Assembly (NCBI GenBank): GCA_900549065.1
Contig: URNC01000091.1
Span: 1-8,259 of the forward strand
Direction: 5' to 3'
Source of the DNA: an uncultured Collinsella sp.
GTDB lineage: Bacteria > Actinomycetota > Coriobacteriia > Coriobacteriales > Coriobacteriaceae
Length of the DNA stretch: 8,259 bases
Shown here: piece after piece, positions 1 to 5,942 of the stretch
Layout: the number at the start of each line of letters is the position of its first letter
Numbering within the stretch: position 1 is the stretch's first letter
The notes under the pieces: model-generated
What the model was told of the DNA's origin: nothing
Database searches by the model: none
Seen by the model: only the letters and a program-made list of their open reading frames with translations
Position numbers and translations under genes: made by a program

Positions 1-37
1 GCCTTCGTCGGCAGCGTCAGATGTGTATAAGAGACAG
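1..37 (+). other. Nextera Read 1 transposase adapter (library artefact)
   Basis: Positions 5-37 match the Illumina Nextera Read 1 adapter. The 19-bp Tn5 mosaic end AGATGTGTATAAGAGACAG lies at 19-37. The four bases before it (GCCT) fit the end of an i5 index; from memory they match S508. This is synthetic DNA left by untrimmed reads, so genomic sequence begins at 38. No biological feature should be called here. Confidence 0.98.
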
Positions 38-95
38 AGGCAGATAGTTTGCACCGGGCTCTGACTCGGGGTGTTTCGGTCGACGTCGGTCGGTG

Positions 96-115
96 CTAAG
101 CTGCTATTAGCTTAG
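96..115 (+). promoter_or_regulatory. 20-nt palindrome upstream of the MATE gene (possible operator or hairpin)
   Basis: CTAAGCT (96-102) and AGCTTAG (109-115) are perfect inverted repeats separated by six bases, about 50 nt before the MATE start codon. The centre overlaps TGCTATTAG (102-110), which resembles an extended -10 element, but I see no good -35 at the right distance. It could be an operator for a TetR- or MarR-type regulator, as is common before efflux genes, or the end of an upstream transcript's hairpin. No long T-tract follows, which argues against an intrinsic terminator. The rest of 38-164 shows nothing else I can name. Confidence 0.3.
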
Positions 116-164
116 GTCTTTAATTACTGTTTTGTCGGTTGACGTACGCTTTTGGGGAGGGCGT

Positions 165-1514
165 GTGGCTAAGAAATCTACGGCTATCGATGTAACGCAG
201 GGTGTTATTTGGCAGCAGCTGCTTTCGCTGTGCGTTCCCATCTTTTTTAGTTCGTTTTTTCAGCAGGCCTACACGCTTATCGGTACCTATATCGTCGGTC
301 AGTTTGGCGGCAAGCTCGCGCTAGGTGGCATTCAAGCTACGATGGTGCTCACCGAGCTCTGCATTGGCTTTTGCGTTGGCGTCGGGGCCGGCTGCGCGGT
401 CATTACCGGTCAGTATTTTGGTCAGCACGATGATGAGCGACTGAGTCGTTCGGTCCATACAGCCATGACGCTCGCGCTGGTGGGCGGTATCGTTTTCTCG
501 ATTCTTGGCATAGTGTACGTTGAGCCCATGCTGGTGCTTATGAACACGCCGCATGAACTATTGGCCGAGGGCGTGGCCTATGCTCGCTGTTATTTTGCCG
601 CGATGGTTGCGGCACTGCTGCTTAATATGGGAACCGCACTGCTGCGTGCCGTGGGCGACACGCGCGGCCCCGCTGTGATCATTGCCTCTGGCTGCTTGGT
701 TAACGTGGTGCTGGATATCATCTTTGTCGCTGTGTTGCATATGGAGGCGCTGGGCTGCGGCATCGCAGTGGCGCTGACCATTTGCTCCAATGCAACGATG
801 ATCGTGTTGCGCATGATGCGCGCTCCGGGCGCATGGCGTCTTTCGCTGTCTAAGCTCGGCATCGATCGCGGTATTTGCAAGAGTATGATCTCGTGTGGTC
901 TGCCGCTTGGCTTTCAGTCTGCTGCGTATTCGATTTCCAACGTTTTGATTCAGGTGTCGGTCAACTCGTTTGGCGCCGATGTCACCACGGCGTGGGGTCT
1001 TTCGGGCCGCCTGGATGGCATTGTCTGGATGGTTACCGAGGCGCTTGGCGTGTCGATCACCACGTTCTCGGCACAGAACTTTGGCGCGCGCAACTACGAG
1101 CGCATGCGCAAGGGCTACCATACGTCGCTCGTGCTGTCGTTTATGCTCATTGGTGGCCTGTCTGCCGTGCTGCTGGTGTTCTCGGGTCCGTTGTCGCGCC
1201 TGTTTGTCGACGATGCTTCGATTTCGGCGTACACCACGACGATTCTTCATTTTATCGCGCCGTTCTACGCGATCTTCTCGATTATCGAAAACGCGTCGGG
1301 CTCCATTCGCGGTGCCGGCGTGAGCTTGCAGCCTATGATGCTCACCATCTTTGGCACCGTTGTCTTGAGGGTGATCTGGGTGTTTGCGATTATGCCGTTC
1401 GATCCATCGCTTGAGCACCTGCTACTGGTCTACCCCGTAACCTGGCTCATCACGGCCACGCTGTTCACCATCTACCACCACAGCGGCAACTGGCTAGGCC
1501 GCGCCACCGCCTAA
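165..1514 (+). CDS. MATE family efflux transporter
   Basis: This 449-residue integral membrane protein belongs to the multidrug and toxic compound extrusion family, which exports drugs or metabolites using a Na+ or H+ gradient. The length fits the usual 440-460 residues and 12 helices. Hydrophobic segments run throughout, and the family motif RAVGDTRGP sits in the first half, after the fourth or fifth helix. The second half repeats the fold, with AWGLSGRLDGIVWM and AQNFGARNYERM echoing first-half GQYFGQHDDERL. I chose GTG at 165 because GGGGAGG (154-160) lies just ahead; the longer reading from TTG at 132 has no ribosome site and adds 11 polar residues. It uses more T-ending codons than ftsH or ileS, consistent with lower expression. 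Substrate and cation cannot be told from sequence. It stands alone: the next gene points the other way. Confidence 0.9.
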   Translation: MAKKSTAIDVTQGVIWQQLLSLCVPIFFSSFFQQAYTLIGTYIVGQFGGKLALGGIQATMVLTELCIGFCVGVGAGCAVITGQYFGQHDDERLSRSVHTAMTLALVGGIVFSILGIVYVEPMLVLMNTPHELLAEGVAYARCYFAAMVAALLLNMGTALLRAVGDTRGPAVIIASGCLVNVVLDIIFVAVLHMEALGCGIAVALTICSNATMIVLRMMRAPGAWRLSLSKLGIDRGICKSMISCGLPLGFQSAAYSISNVLIQVSVNSFGADVTTAWGLSGRLDGIVWMVTEALGVSITTFSAQNFGARNYERMRKGYHTSLVLSFMLIGGLSAVLLVFSGPLSRLFVDDASISAYTTTILHFIAPFYAIFSIIENASGSIRGAGVSLQPMMLTIFGTVVLRVIWVFAIMPFDPSLEHLLLVYPVTWLITATLFTIYHHSGNWLGRATA

Positions 1515-1597
1515 TGATCCCTTGGGGCGGAGGAGAACGGATCATTGCTCTCCGTCGTGATGTCGATGATCCGTTTTCCTCTGCCCCCTTCGGATCA
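1515..1597. repeat. Long extragenic palindrome between MATE and the cobA remnant
   Basis: Arm 1 (1515-1545) and arm 2 (1566-1597) pair over about 31 bases around a 20-nt loop. The inner 18 positions pair continuously, with two G.U wobbles when read as plus-strand RNA; on the minus strand these become A.C mismatches. The outer part has one extra base and a short mismatch, then closes with TGATCC/GGATCA. The element begins one base after the MATE stop and ends one base before the cobA remnant's stop. No T-tract follows on either strand, so it is not a standard intrinsic terminator. It may be a dispersed extragenic palindrome, a processing hairpin, or a factor-assisted terminator for two convergent genes. 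Confidence 0.7.
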
Positions 1598-1598
1598 A

Positions 1599-1846
1599 TT
1601 AGTATTCGATGCCTTGGCGGGCTAGGAGGCCTTCGTCGAAGTAGTGTTTGATGGGACGCATTTCGGTGACTAGGTCCGCGAGATCGGCCAGTGGCAGCAG
1701 TCCGCGGCCGGTGAGCACGAGCTCCGTGGTGGCGGGCTTTATCGCAATCAGTTCCTCGACATCCTCTCGCGCCCCAGCGCAGCCGTCGTCTTGCCCTTGC
1801 CGTCGCCCGTATAGATTTGAACCTTGCCGACTTCCAGTGATGCCAT
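1599..1846 (-). pseudogene. cobA: cob(I)yrinic acid a,c-diamide adenosyltransferase remnant, internally deleted and frameshifted
   Basis: Reading the minus strand from ATG at 1846 gives MASLEVGKVQIYTGDGKGK and then TTAALG. This is the N-terminus of CobA/BtuR/CobO with its P-loop (GDGKGKTT), which binds the ATP that supplies the adenosyl group to cobalamin. After CTGGGG (1772-1777) this frame runs into RERMSRN and stops at 1748. From about 1763 a different frame continues as DVEELIAIKPATTELVLTGR and on to RPIKHYFDEGLLARQGIEY, with stop at 1599-1601. That is the family C-terminus, including the TELVLTGRG strand. Only about 24 plus 54 residues of a normal 170-200 remain, so roughly 90-110 codons are missing and the two halves are out of frame. 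It cannot make a working enzyme. The junction lies near 1760-1775. A misassembly is the main alternative to a true deletion. Confidence 0.85.
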
Positions 1847-1872
1847 CTCTGTCTTTTCGTGCCCGGCGTCGG

Positions 1873-1899
1873 TTTATCGCCGTCCGGGTTGGGTATTCT
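1873..1899 (+). promoter_or_regulatory. Weak candidate promoter for ftsH
   Basis: TATTCT (1894-1899) could be a -10 box, with a poor TTTATC (1873-1878) upstream at a short 15-nt spacing. Transcription would start near 1906, giving a leader of about 33 nt to the ATG at 1939. The surrounding CCCGG...CCGGG inverted repeat (about 1862-1888) may be an operator or chance in GC-rich DNA. This gap also had to hold the promoter of the divergent cobA gene before it decayed. Confidence 0.2.
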
Positions 1900-1938
1900 A
1901 GAAACCATTATCAACCCCAGTAGATGGAGTTCAAGCAG

Positions 1939-3831
1939 ATGGAGATGGATGACAACAAGCGTAGACGGAATATGATCCTCTACGTGCTCATCGCCTTCGT
2001 CGTCTACCTCGTGCTCTCGACCGTTCTGTTCCCCAACATCGGTCACACGCAGCAGATTACGGAGACCGATTACTCGACGTTTGTGAAAGCGCTCGACAAG
2101 AAGAGCGTCGAAAAGGTCGAGTACAACACCGACGACTATACGATTTATTACACCAAGAAGGGCGAGGACGAGAACATCGCCTATAAGACGACCGGTGTGC
2201 CGAATGATGCGGGCTTTACCGATCGCGTGCTTGAGTCTGGCGCTTCGCTGGAGTCGGTCGTTCCCGATAAAAACTCGGGTTTGATGACCTACTACCTGCT
2301 CACGCTCATCCTTCCCATGGCGATTTTCTTCCTCATCGGTTGGTGGCTCAACCGCCGCATGAAGAAGGCTATGGGCGATGACGGCCCGTCGATGAACTTT
2401 GGCGGCGGCGGTTTTGGCGGCGGCGGACTGGGTAAGTCCGGCGCGCGCGTGATCGCCTCCAAGGACGTGGGCGTGACCTTTAAGGATGTCGCCGGCCAGG
2501 AAGAGGCCAAGGAGTCCCTCAAGGAGGTCGTTGACTTTCTGGAGAAGCCGCAGCGCTACGAGGAGATCGGCGCCAAGCTGCCGCGTGGTGCTCTCCTTGT
2601 TGGCCCTCCGGGTACTGGTAAAACCCTGCTTGCCAAGGCTGTGGCCGGCGAGGCGGGCGTGCCGTTCTTTAGTATTTCTGGTTCTGAGTTTGTTGAGATG
2701 TTCGTCGGCCGCGGTGCCGCTAAAGTTCGCGACCTGTTTAAGCAGGCCAAGGAAAAGGCCCCGTGCATCGTCTTTATCGATGAGATTGATACCATCGGCA
2801 AGAAGCGCGATGGCGGCGGCTTTAGCGGCAACGACGAGCGCGAGCAGACGCTCAACCAGCTGCTGACCGAGATGGACGGTTTCGATAACCACAAGGGTAT
2901 CGTCGTCCTCGCTGCCACCAACCGTCCCGACAGCCTCGATCCCGCTCTGCTGCGCCCCGGTCGTTTTGATCGCCGCATCCCCGTTGAGCTGCCCGACCTG
3001 ACCGGCCGTAAGAACATTCTTGAGCTGCATGCCAAGAGCGTGAAGACACAGCCGCCGATCAACCTGACCGCGATTGCCCGCGCCACGCCCGGTGCCTCGG
3101 GCGCCGACCTGGCCAACATCATCAACGAGGGCGCGCTGCGTGCCGTCCGCGAGGGTCGCAAGCGCGCCACGCAGGACGATTTTGAGGAGTCGGTGGAGGT
3201 CGTCATCGCCGGCCAACAGCGTAAGTCCACGGTGCTGTCCGACCACGAGAAGCAGGTCGTTTCTTACCACGAGATCGGTCATGCCATCGTTGCCGCTCGC
3301 CAGAAGGGCTCTGCGCCGGTTACCAAGATCACCATCGTGCCGCGCACGAGCGGTGCTCTGGGCTACACCATGCAGGTCGAGGAGGATGAGCGCTTCCTGA
3401 CCACACGTCAGGAGGTCCTGGACAAGCTCGCCGTCTATTGCGGTGGCCGTGCAGCCGAGGAGCTCATCTTTGGTGAGATGACGACCGGCGCCGCCAACGA
3501 TATCGAGCAGGCCACCAAGCTCGCCCGTAACATGGTGACGCGCTTTGGTATGTCCGACGAGTTTGGCATGATGGCGCTCGGTACCGTTCAGAATGCGTAC
3601 CTTAACCAGGACACGTCGCTCACCTGCGCCCCCGGTACGGCCGAGCGTGTGGACGCAATTGTCGCCAAGTTGATTGAGGATGCGCACGACCGCGCCCTGC
3701 AGATCCTGAAGGAGAACAAGTTCAAGCTCCACGAGCTGGCTCGTTATCTGTACAAGAAGGAGACGATCACGGGTGAGGAGTTTATGAACCTCCTCACGCG
3801 CGAAAACCCGCTGATGCCCAAGCAACAGTAA
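1939..3831 (+). CDS. ftsH: ATP-dependent zinc metalloprotease FtsH
   Basis: FtsH is a hexameric membrane AAA+ protease that extracts and degrades misfolded membrane proteins and selected cytosolic regulators. Counting from ATG 1939 (630 residues): transmembrane helix 12-31; extracytoplasmic domain about 32-115; second helix about 117-137; glycine-rich linker (GGGGFGGGG); Walker A GPPGTGKT 222-229; pore loop FVG 255-257; Walker B with D281/E282; second region of homology ATNRPDSLDPALLRPGRFDR about 326-345; zinc motif HEIGH 444-448; third zinc ligand D521 in AANDIEQAT. All catalytic residues are present and the length is normal. I chose 1939 because GGAG (1926-1929) lies nine bases ahead; ATG 1924 adds five residues but has no visible ribosome site, and ATG 1945 is also possible. 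Position 258 after FVG is Arg where Val is usual. A terminator at 3859-3895 ends the unit, so it looks monocistronic here. Confidence 0.97.
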   Translation: MEMDDNKRRRNMILYVLIAFVVYLVLSTVLFPNIGHTQQITETDYSTFVKALDKKSVEKVEYNTDDYTIYYTKKGEDENIAYKTTGVPNDAGFTDRVLESGASLESVVPDKNSGLMTYYLLTLILPMAIFFLIGWWLNRRMKKAMGDDGPSMNFGGGGFGGGGLGKSGARVIASKDVGVTFKDVAGQEEAKESLKEVVDFLEKPQRYEEIGAKLPRGALLVGPPGTGKTLLAKAVAGEAGVPFFSISGSEFVEMFVGRGAAKVRDLFKQAKEKAPCIVFIDEIDTIGKKRDGGGFSGNDEREQTLNQLLTEMDGFDNHKGIVVLAATNRPDSLDPALLRPGRFDRRIPVELPDLTGRKNILELHAKSVKTQPPINLTAIARATPGASGADLANIINEGALRAVREGRKRATQDDFEESVEVVIAGQQRKSTVLSDHEKQVVSYHEIGHAIVAARQKGSAPVTKITIVPRTSGALGYTMQVEEDERFLTTRQEVLDKLAVYCGGRAAEELIFGEMTTGAANDIEQATKLARNMVTRFGMSDEFGMMALGTVQNAYLNQDTSLTCAPGTAERVDAIVAKLIEDAHDRALQILKENKFKLHELARYLYKKETITGEEFMNLLTRENPLMPKQQ

Positions 3832-3858
3832 AGCCGCGGCCGAGCCAGTAGACGCCGA

Positions 3859-3895
3859 CGCCCCATTTGAGTAGCTTTCTCAAATGGGGCGTTTT
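3859..3895 (+). terminator. Intrinsic terminator of ftsH
   Basis: CGCCCCATTTGAG (3859-3871) and CTCAAATGGGGCG (3879-3891) form a perfect 13-bp stem around a 7-nt loop, followed by TTTT (3892-3895). It sits 28 nt after the ftsH stop and ends 17 nt before the next start codon, so the downstream gene needs read-through or its own promoter; I see no clear promoter in the short gap. Confidence 0.92.
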
Positions 3896-3912
3896 GCTTG
3901 AGAGGGATGGAA

Positions 3913-4368
3913 ATGAAGATCGTGGTGAGCGCCTGCTTGATGGGCGAGAGCTGCAAGTATAACGGACTCGACAACTACCATCGCGAGTTGGTCGAGGCCT
4001 GCGAGCGTACAGGGACCGAGGTCCTCTTGGTGTGCCCTGAGGTCTTTGGGGGCCTGCCCACGCCGCGCAAGCCGTCCGAGATTGTGAACGGAGAGGTTCG
4101 TACCTGCGAGGGCATATCGGTCGATCGCGAATTTCGCCTGGGTGCCCAACGAGCGCTCGATATGTGCGAGCAGGCGGGCGGGCCGGAAGAGGTCGCCGCG
4201 TGCATCCTGCAGGACCGTAGTCCCTCGTGCGGCGCGGGTCGCATCTACGACGGAACATTCAGCGGCACCCTTACGGCGGGCAACGGCGTCTTCGTTGATT
4301 TACTGCTCCGCCACGGTTATCGCGTGATCCCGGCTAGCGAGTTCGACCCCAGCATGCTGGAGCAATAA
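3913..4368 (+). CDS. DUF523 family protein (TudS-like)
   Basis: A 151-residue soluble protein matching the stand-alone DUF523 family (usually 140-160 residues). The family's cysteine landmarks are present: VSACLMGESCKYNG (C8, C14), VCPEVFGGLPTPR (C41, E43) and DRSPSCG (C106). Some members, called TudS, are iron-sulfur desulfidases that remove sulfur from 2-thiouracil; there three cysteines hold the cluster, and a Glu and a Ser near it act in catalysis. C8, C41 and C106 would be the ligands by that analogy. Whether this protein shares that substrate is an inference; many DUF523 proteins are uncharacterised. I chose ATG 3913 because GAGAGG (3900-3905) lies seven bases upstream; ATG 3907 is too close to it and TTG 3898 lies inside the terminator region. 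There is no fused DUF1722 domain. It converges on the dehydrogenase gene and shares its terminator. Confidence 0.88.
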   Translation: MKIVVSACLMGESCKYNGLDNYHRELVEACERTGTEVLLVCPEVFGGLPTPRKPSEIVNGEVRTCEGISVDREFRLGAQRALDMCEQAGGPEEVAACILQDRSPSCGAGRIYDGTFSGTLTAGNGVFVDLLLRHGYRVIPASEFDPSMLEQ

Positions 4369-4407
4369 AAAACCACCACAAAGGTGCTGCTCCCTTGTGG
4401 TGGTTTT
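4369..4407. terminator. Bidirectional terminator between convergent genes
   Basis: AAAACCACCACAA (4369-4381) pairs perfectly with TTGTGGTGGTTTT (4395-4407), with two more G-C pairs after one mismatch. Read forward it ends in four Ts for the DUF523 gene. Read in reverse it ends in a run of six Ts (complement of 4367-4372) for the dehydrogenase gene. It starts directly after the DUF523 stop and ends nine bases from the dehydrogenase stop, so one hairpin serves both. Confidence 0.9.
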
Positions 4408-4416
4408 GGGTTAGAA

Positions 4417-5499
4417 CTAGAGGGTGTGGCCGTAGGCGTTTGCGGCCTTGATGGCGGCGGCGAACTTTTTGTCGGTGAAGGGCTCGGGGTTGCCCTGCTT
4501 CCACTCGTTGGTGGCGTGCGCGTACTCGCACAGGGCCGGGATATCGGACTCGGAAAGCCCGACCTCCTCAAGCGTCACGGGCAGGCCCATCTGCTTGTTA
4601 AAGGCCGCGTAGCGCTCAAGGTTCTCGGTATCGCCCGTATAGGCGAACAGCACGAGCACGCCCAGGCTCACGACTTCGCCGTGCAGGTAGGTGCCCTCGC
4701 GCGGAATGCTGCATGTGGCGTTGTAGAATGCGTGCGCCACGCTCGAGTTGTAGTAGTAATCGTTCTGGTTCGTCAGGTTCGAGACATAGCCCGTATTGAC
4801 CACGATATCGAGTGCGATTTGGTTGACGGCCTCGCTCGACAGGTCCTGGCGCACGTCCTCAAGACCCTGGACGCCATAGGTAAACAGCGGCTCGGAGCAG
4901 GTGTGGGCAAGCGCCAGGCCAAGACCGGCGGTGTGCTCCAAATTACCGGCGCTCGTTGCGTACTCGACCTCGGGCTGCTTGGACAGGGCATCGCCCACGC
5001 CGGCCCAGAAGTACTCCGCCGGAGCCTCGGCGATGATCTTGGGGTTGATGAAGATGTGCGCCGGTCGGTTGGGGTACGAATAGCCCTCGAGCGAGCCGTC
5101 GTCGTTGTACACGACGGCAATGGCGGTCGCGGCGGAGCAGTTGGAACAGATCGTCGGGACAGTGAAGACGATCTTCTTGAGCTCGATGGCCGCCGTCTTG
5201 ACGGTGTCGAGCGCCTTGCCGCCGCCGCAGGCGATAAGAACATCAGCCTCCTGGCAGGCAGGGGAGTTCACGACCTTGGCGATATTGGCACGCGTACTGT
5301 TGGTGCCATAGACGCGCGTCTCCAGAATCTCGACGTCGGTACCCGCCAACGCAGCTTCGATACCGGGAAGTGCTGCGGCCAGCGCCCGCTTGCCACCGAT
5401 GATCGCGACCTTCTTCGCGCCGTACTCCGCCAGTGCGGCGGGCAGCTCATCAAAGCAATCCTCGCCAACGGTGTAGTCGCTCATTCCAATCGTGCGCAT
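4417..5499 (-). CDS. Iron-containing (metal-dependent) alcohol dehydrogenase, glycerol-dehydrogenase-like
   Basis: A 360-residue member of the group III (Fe/Zn) alcohol dehydrogenase superfamily, nearest the glycerol dehydrogenase branch. These cytosolic enzymes oxidise polyols or alcohols, or reduce the matching carbonyls, with NAD(P). The N-terminal Rossmann half contains AIIGGKRAL and the dinucleotide signature CGGGKALDTVKTAA (about 91-104). The C-terminal helical half carries the metal ligands D170 (GVGDALSKQPE), H256 (VAHAFYN) and H273 (YLHGEVVSLG), at positions matching GldA. One difference stands out: the GldA motif PTIASTDAP reads PTICSNCSA (115-123), placing Cys at 121 where glycerol dehydrogenases have an Asp near the substrate. 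The substrate is therefore probably not glycerol itself; I cannot name it. ATG 5499 is preceded by AGAAGG five bases upstream, a strong start. No partner gene is adjacent, and it is convergent with the DUF523 gene. Confidence 0.88.
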   Translation of the reverse strand: MRTIGMSDYTVGEDCFDELPAALAEYGAKKVAIIGGKRALAAALPGIEAALAGTDVEILETRVYGTNSTRANIAKVVNSPACQEADVLIACGGGKALDTVKTAAIELKKIVFTVPTICSNCSAATAIAVVYNDDGSLEGYSYPNRPAHIFINPKIIAEAPAEYFWAGVGDALSKQPEVEYATSAGNLEHTAGLGLALAHTCSEPLFTYGVQGLEDVRQDLSSEAVNQIALDIVVNTGYVSNLTNQNDYYYNSSVAHAFYNATCSIPREGTYLHGEVVSLGVLVLFAYTGDTENLERYAAFNKQMGLPVTLEEVGLSESDIPALCEYAHATNEWKQGNPEPFTDKKFAAAIKAANAYGHTL

Positions 5500-5517
5500 A
5501 GCAACCTTCTTTCGTTC

Positions 5518-5547
5518 GATAAAGTGCTTTCAGGTATTTTGCTCCAA
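5518..5547 (-). promoter_or_regulatory. Weak candidate promoter for the dehydrogenase gene
   Basis: On the minus strand TTGGAG (complement of 5542-5547) stands 18 bases before TTTATC (complement of 5518-5523). Transcription would begin around 5510, leaving almost no leader before the AGAAGG ribosome site, so this is doubtful. Another AT-rich stretch, TTTTATAC (complement of 5580-5587), could be the -10 instead. I see no operator. Confidence 0.2.
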
Positions 5548-5600
5548 GAGAAGGTCCACAGCCGCGAGAAATTTCGAACGTATAAAACCAGTGTTGAGGG

Positions 5601-5632
5601 TTTTTCGCCGGCGCGGAACGTGCTAGCATACT
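5601..5632 (+). promoter_or_regulatory. Candidate promoter for the ileS T-box leader
   Basis: TGCTAGCAT (5621-5629) looks like an extended -10 element (TGnTAGCAT). A poor -35 (TTTTTC, 5601-5606) lies 17 bases upstream; TTGAGG at 5594 is a better hexamer but too far away. The predicted start near 5636-5640 falls just before the first paired base of T-box stem I at about 5649, and that position is the main support. Confidence 0.4.
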
Positions 5633-5854
5633 CCGCATAAGCGTTGATGGGGACGAGTAGTCGGCCGTCCGCATGCCACAGAGAGCGGGGAGCGCTGAGA
5701 ACCCGTGCATGCGACCGATGAATATCACCCCGGAGCTGCGGTCCCAACGGACGTGCCGCGCAGGCACGTCTTAGTAGATATCGCCGAGATGGTCGTCGAT
5801 ACAGGCCAGCCGAGTAACGGATGCGAGCGCGCGAATACGCGGGCGAGGGCATCT

Positions 5855-5922
5855 AAGCTGGGTGGTTAAACGAAGAGCTTTTGCGGGCGTACAGCTCGTT
5901 TTGTGGCGCTTCGTCCCAGCTT
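5855..5922 (+). promoter_or_regulatory. T-box antiterminator helix
   Basis: AAGCUGGG (5855-5862) pairs perfectly with CCCAGCUU (5915-5922), and ACGAAG (5870-5875) with CUUCGU (5909-5914). These 14 base pairs flank a 7-nt bulge UGGUUAA (5863-5869), which is the expected T-box architecture. The 3' half, 5909-5922, is also the left arm and loop of the terminator, so the two folds exclude each other. A small GAGCT/AGCTC hairpin (5875-5879/5892-5896) fits in the enclosed loop. Confidence 0.92.
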
Positions 5923-5942
5923 GTAGGGACGGGCGCTTTTTT
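5905..5942 (+). terminator. Regulated intrinsic terminator of the ileS T-box
   Basis: GGCGCTTCGTCCC (5905-5917) pairs with GGGACGGGCGC (5926-5936) using one bulged T and a G.U pair, with loop AGCTTGTA, followed by six Ts (5937-5942). Its core CGTCCC/GGGACG breaks up the antiterminator. It ends 43 nt before the ileS start codon. Confidence 0.88.

Larger units (their letters stand above)
5641..5942 (+). promoter_or_regulatory. T-box riboswitch, isoleucine specifier, transcriptional type
   Basis: This leader senses uncharged tRNA-Ile and controls ileS. Stem I base: GGGAC (5650-5654) pairs GTCCC (5741-5745). Above it TCGG (5661-5664) pairs CCGA (5715-5718), then CGCATGC (5670-5676) pairs GCATGCG (5707-5713), with an AGAGAG bulge and a CGGG/CCCG distal stem (5686-5689/5702-5705). 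The specifier loop GAATATCACC holds codon AUC (5724-5726) followed by a purine, matching a GAU anticodon. An 8-bp hairpin (5750-5770) and a stem III closed by GATGC/GCATC (5820-5824/5849-5853) follow. T-box sequence AAGCTGGGTGGTTAAACGAAG (5855-5875) supplies UGGU to pair with the ACCA end of the tRNA. The specifier, the bulge and ileS downstream all agree on isoleucine. Many actinobacterial ileS T-boxes are translational; this one carries a terminator. Confidence 0.95.

Noticed and set aside
1748..1846. The 32-residue N-terminal cobA fragment as a real small protein
   Set aside because: It is a P-loop followed by a few frameshifted residues, with the rest of the fold missing; decay is the simpler reading.
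1648..1923. A 91-codon plus-strand open frame before ftsH
   Set aside because: It lies over the cobA remnant on the opposite strand, is rich in Ser/Arg from out-of-frame reading, and has no ribosome site or homology that I can see.
1465..3825. A 786-codon minus-strand open frame opposite ftsH
   Set aside because: It mirrors ftsH codon by codon; strong GC bias at third positions removes antisense stops. The predicted protein is low-complexity, shows no recognisable domain, and ftsH has every expected motif.
4384..5640. A 418-codon plus-strand open frame opposite the dehydrogenase
   Set aside because: The minus-strand reading has all the metal and NAD motifs and a good ribosome site; this frame starts inside a terminator and has no recognisable domain.
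5750..5770. The 8-bp GACGTGCC/GGCACGTC hairpin as a terminator
   Set aside because: No T-tract follows, and it sits between stem I and stem III of the T-box, where a stem II element belongs.
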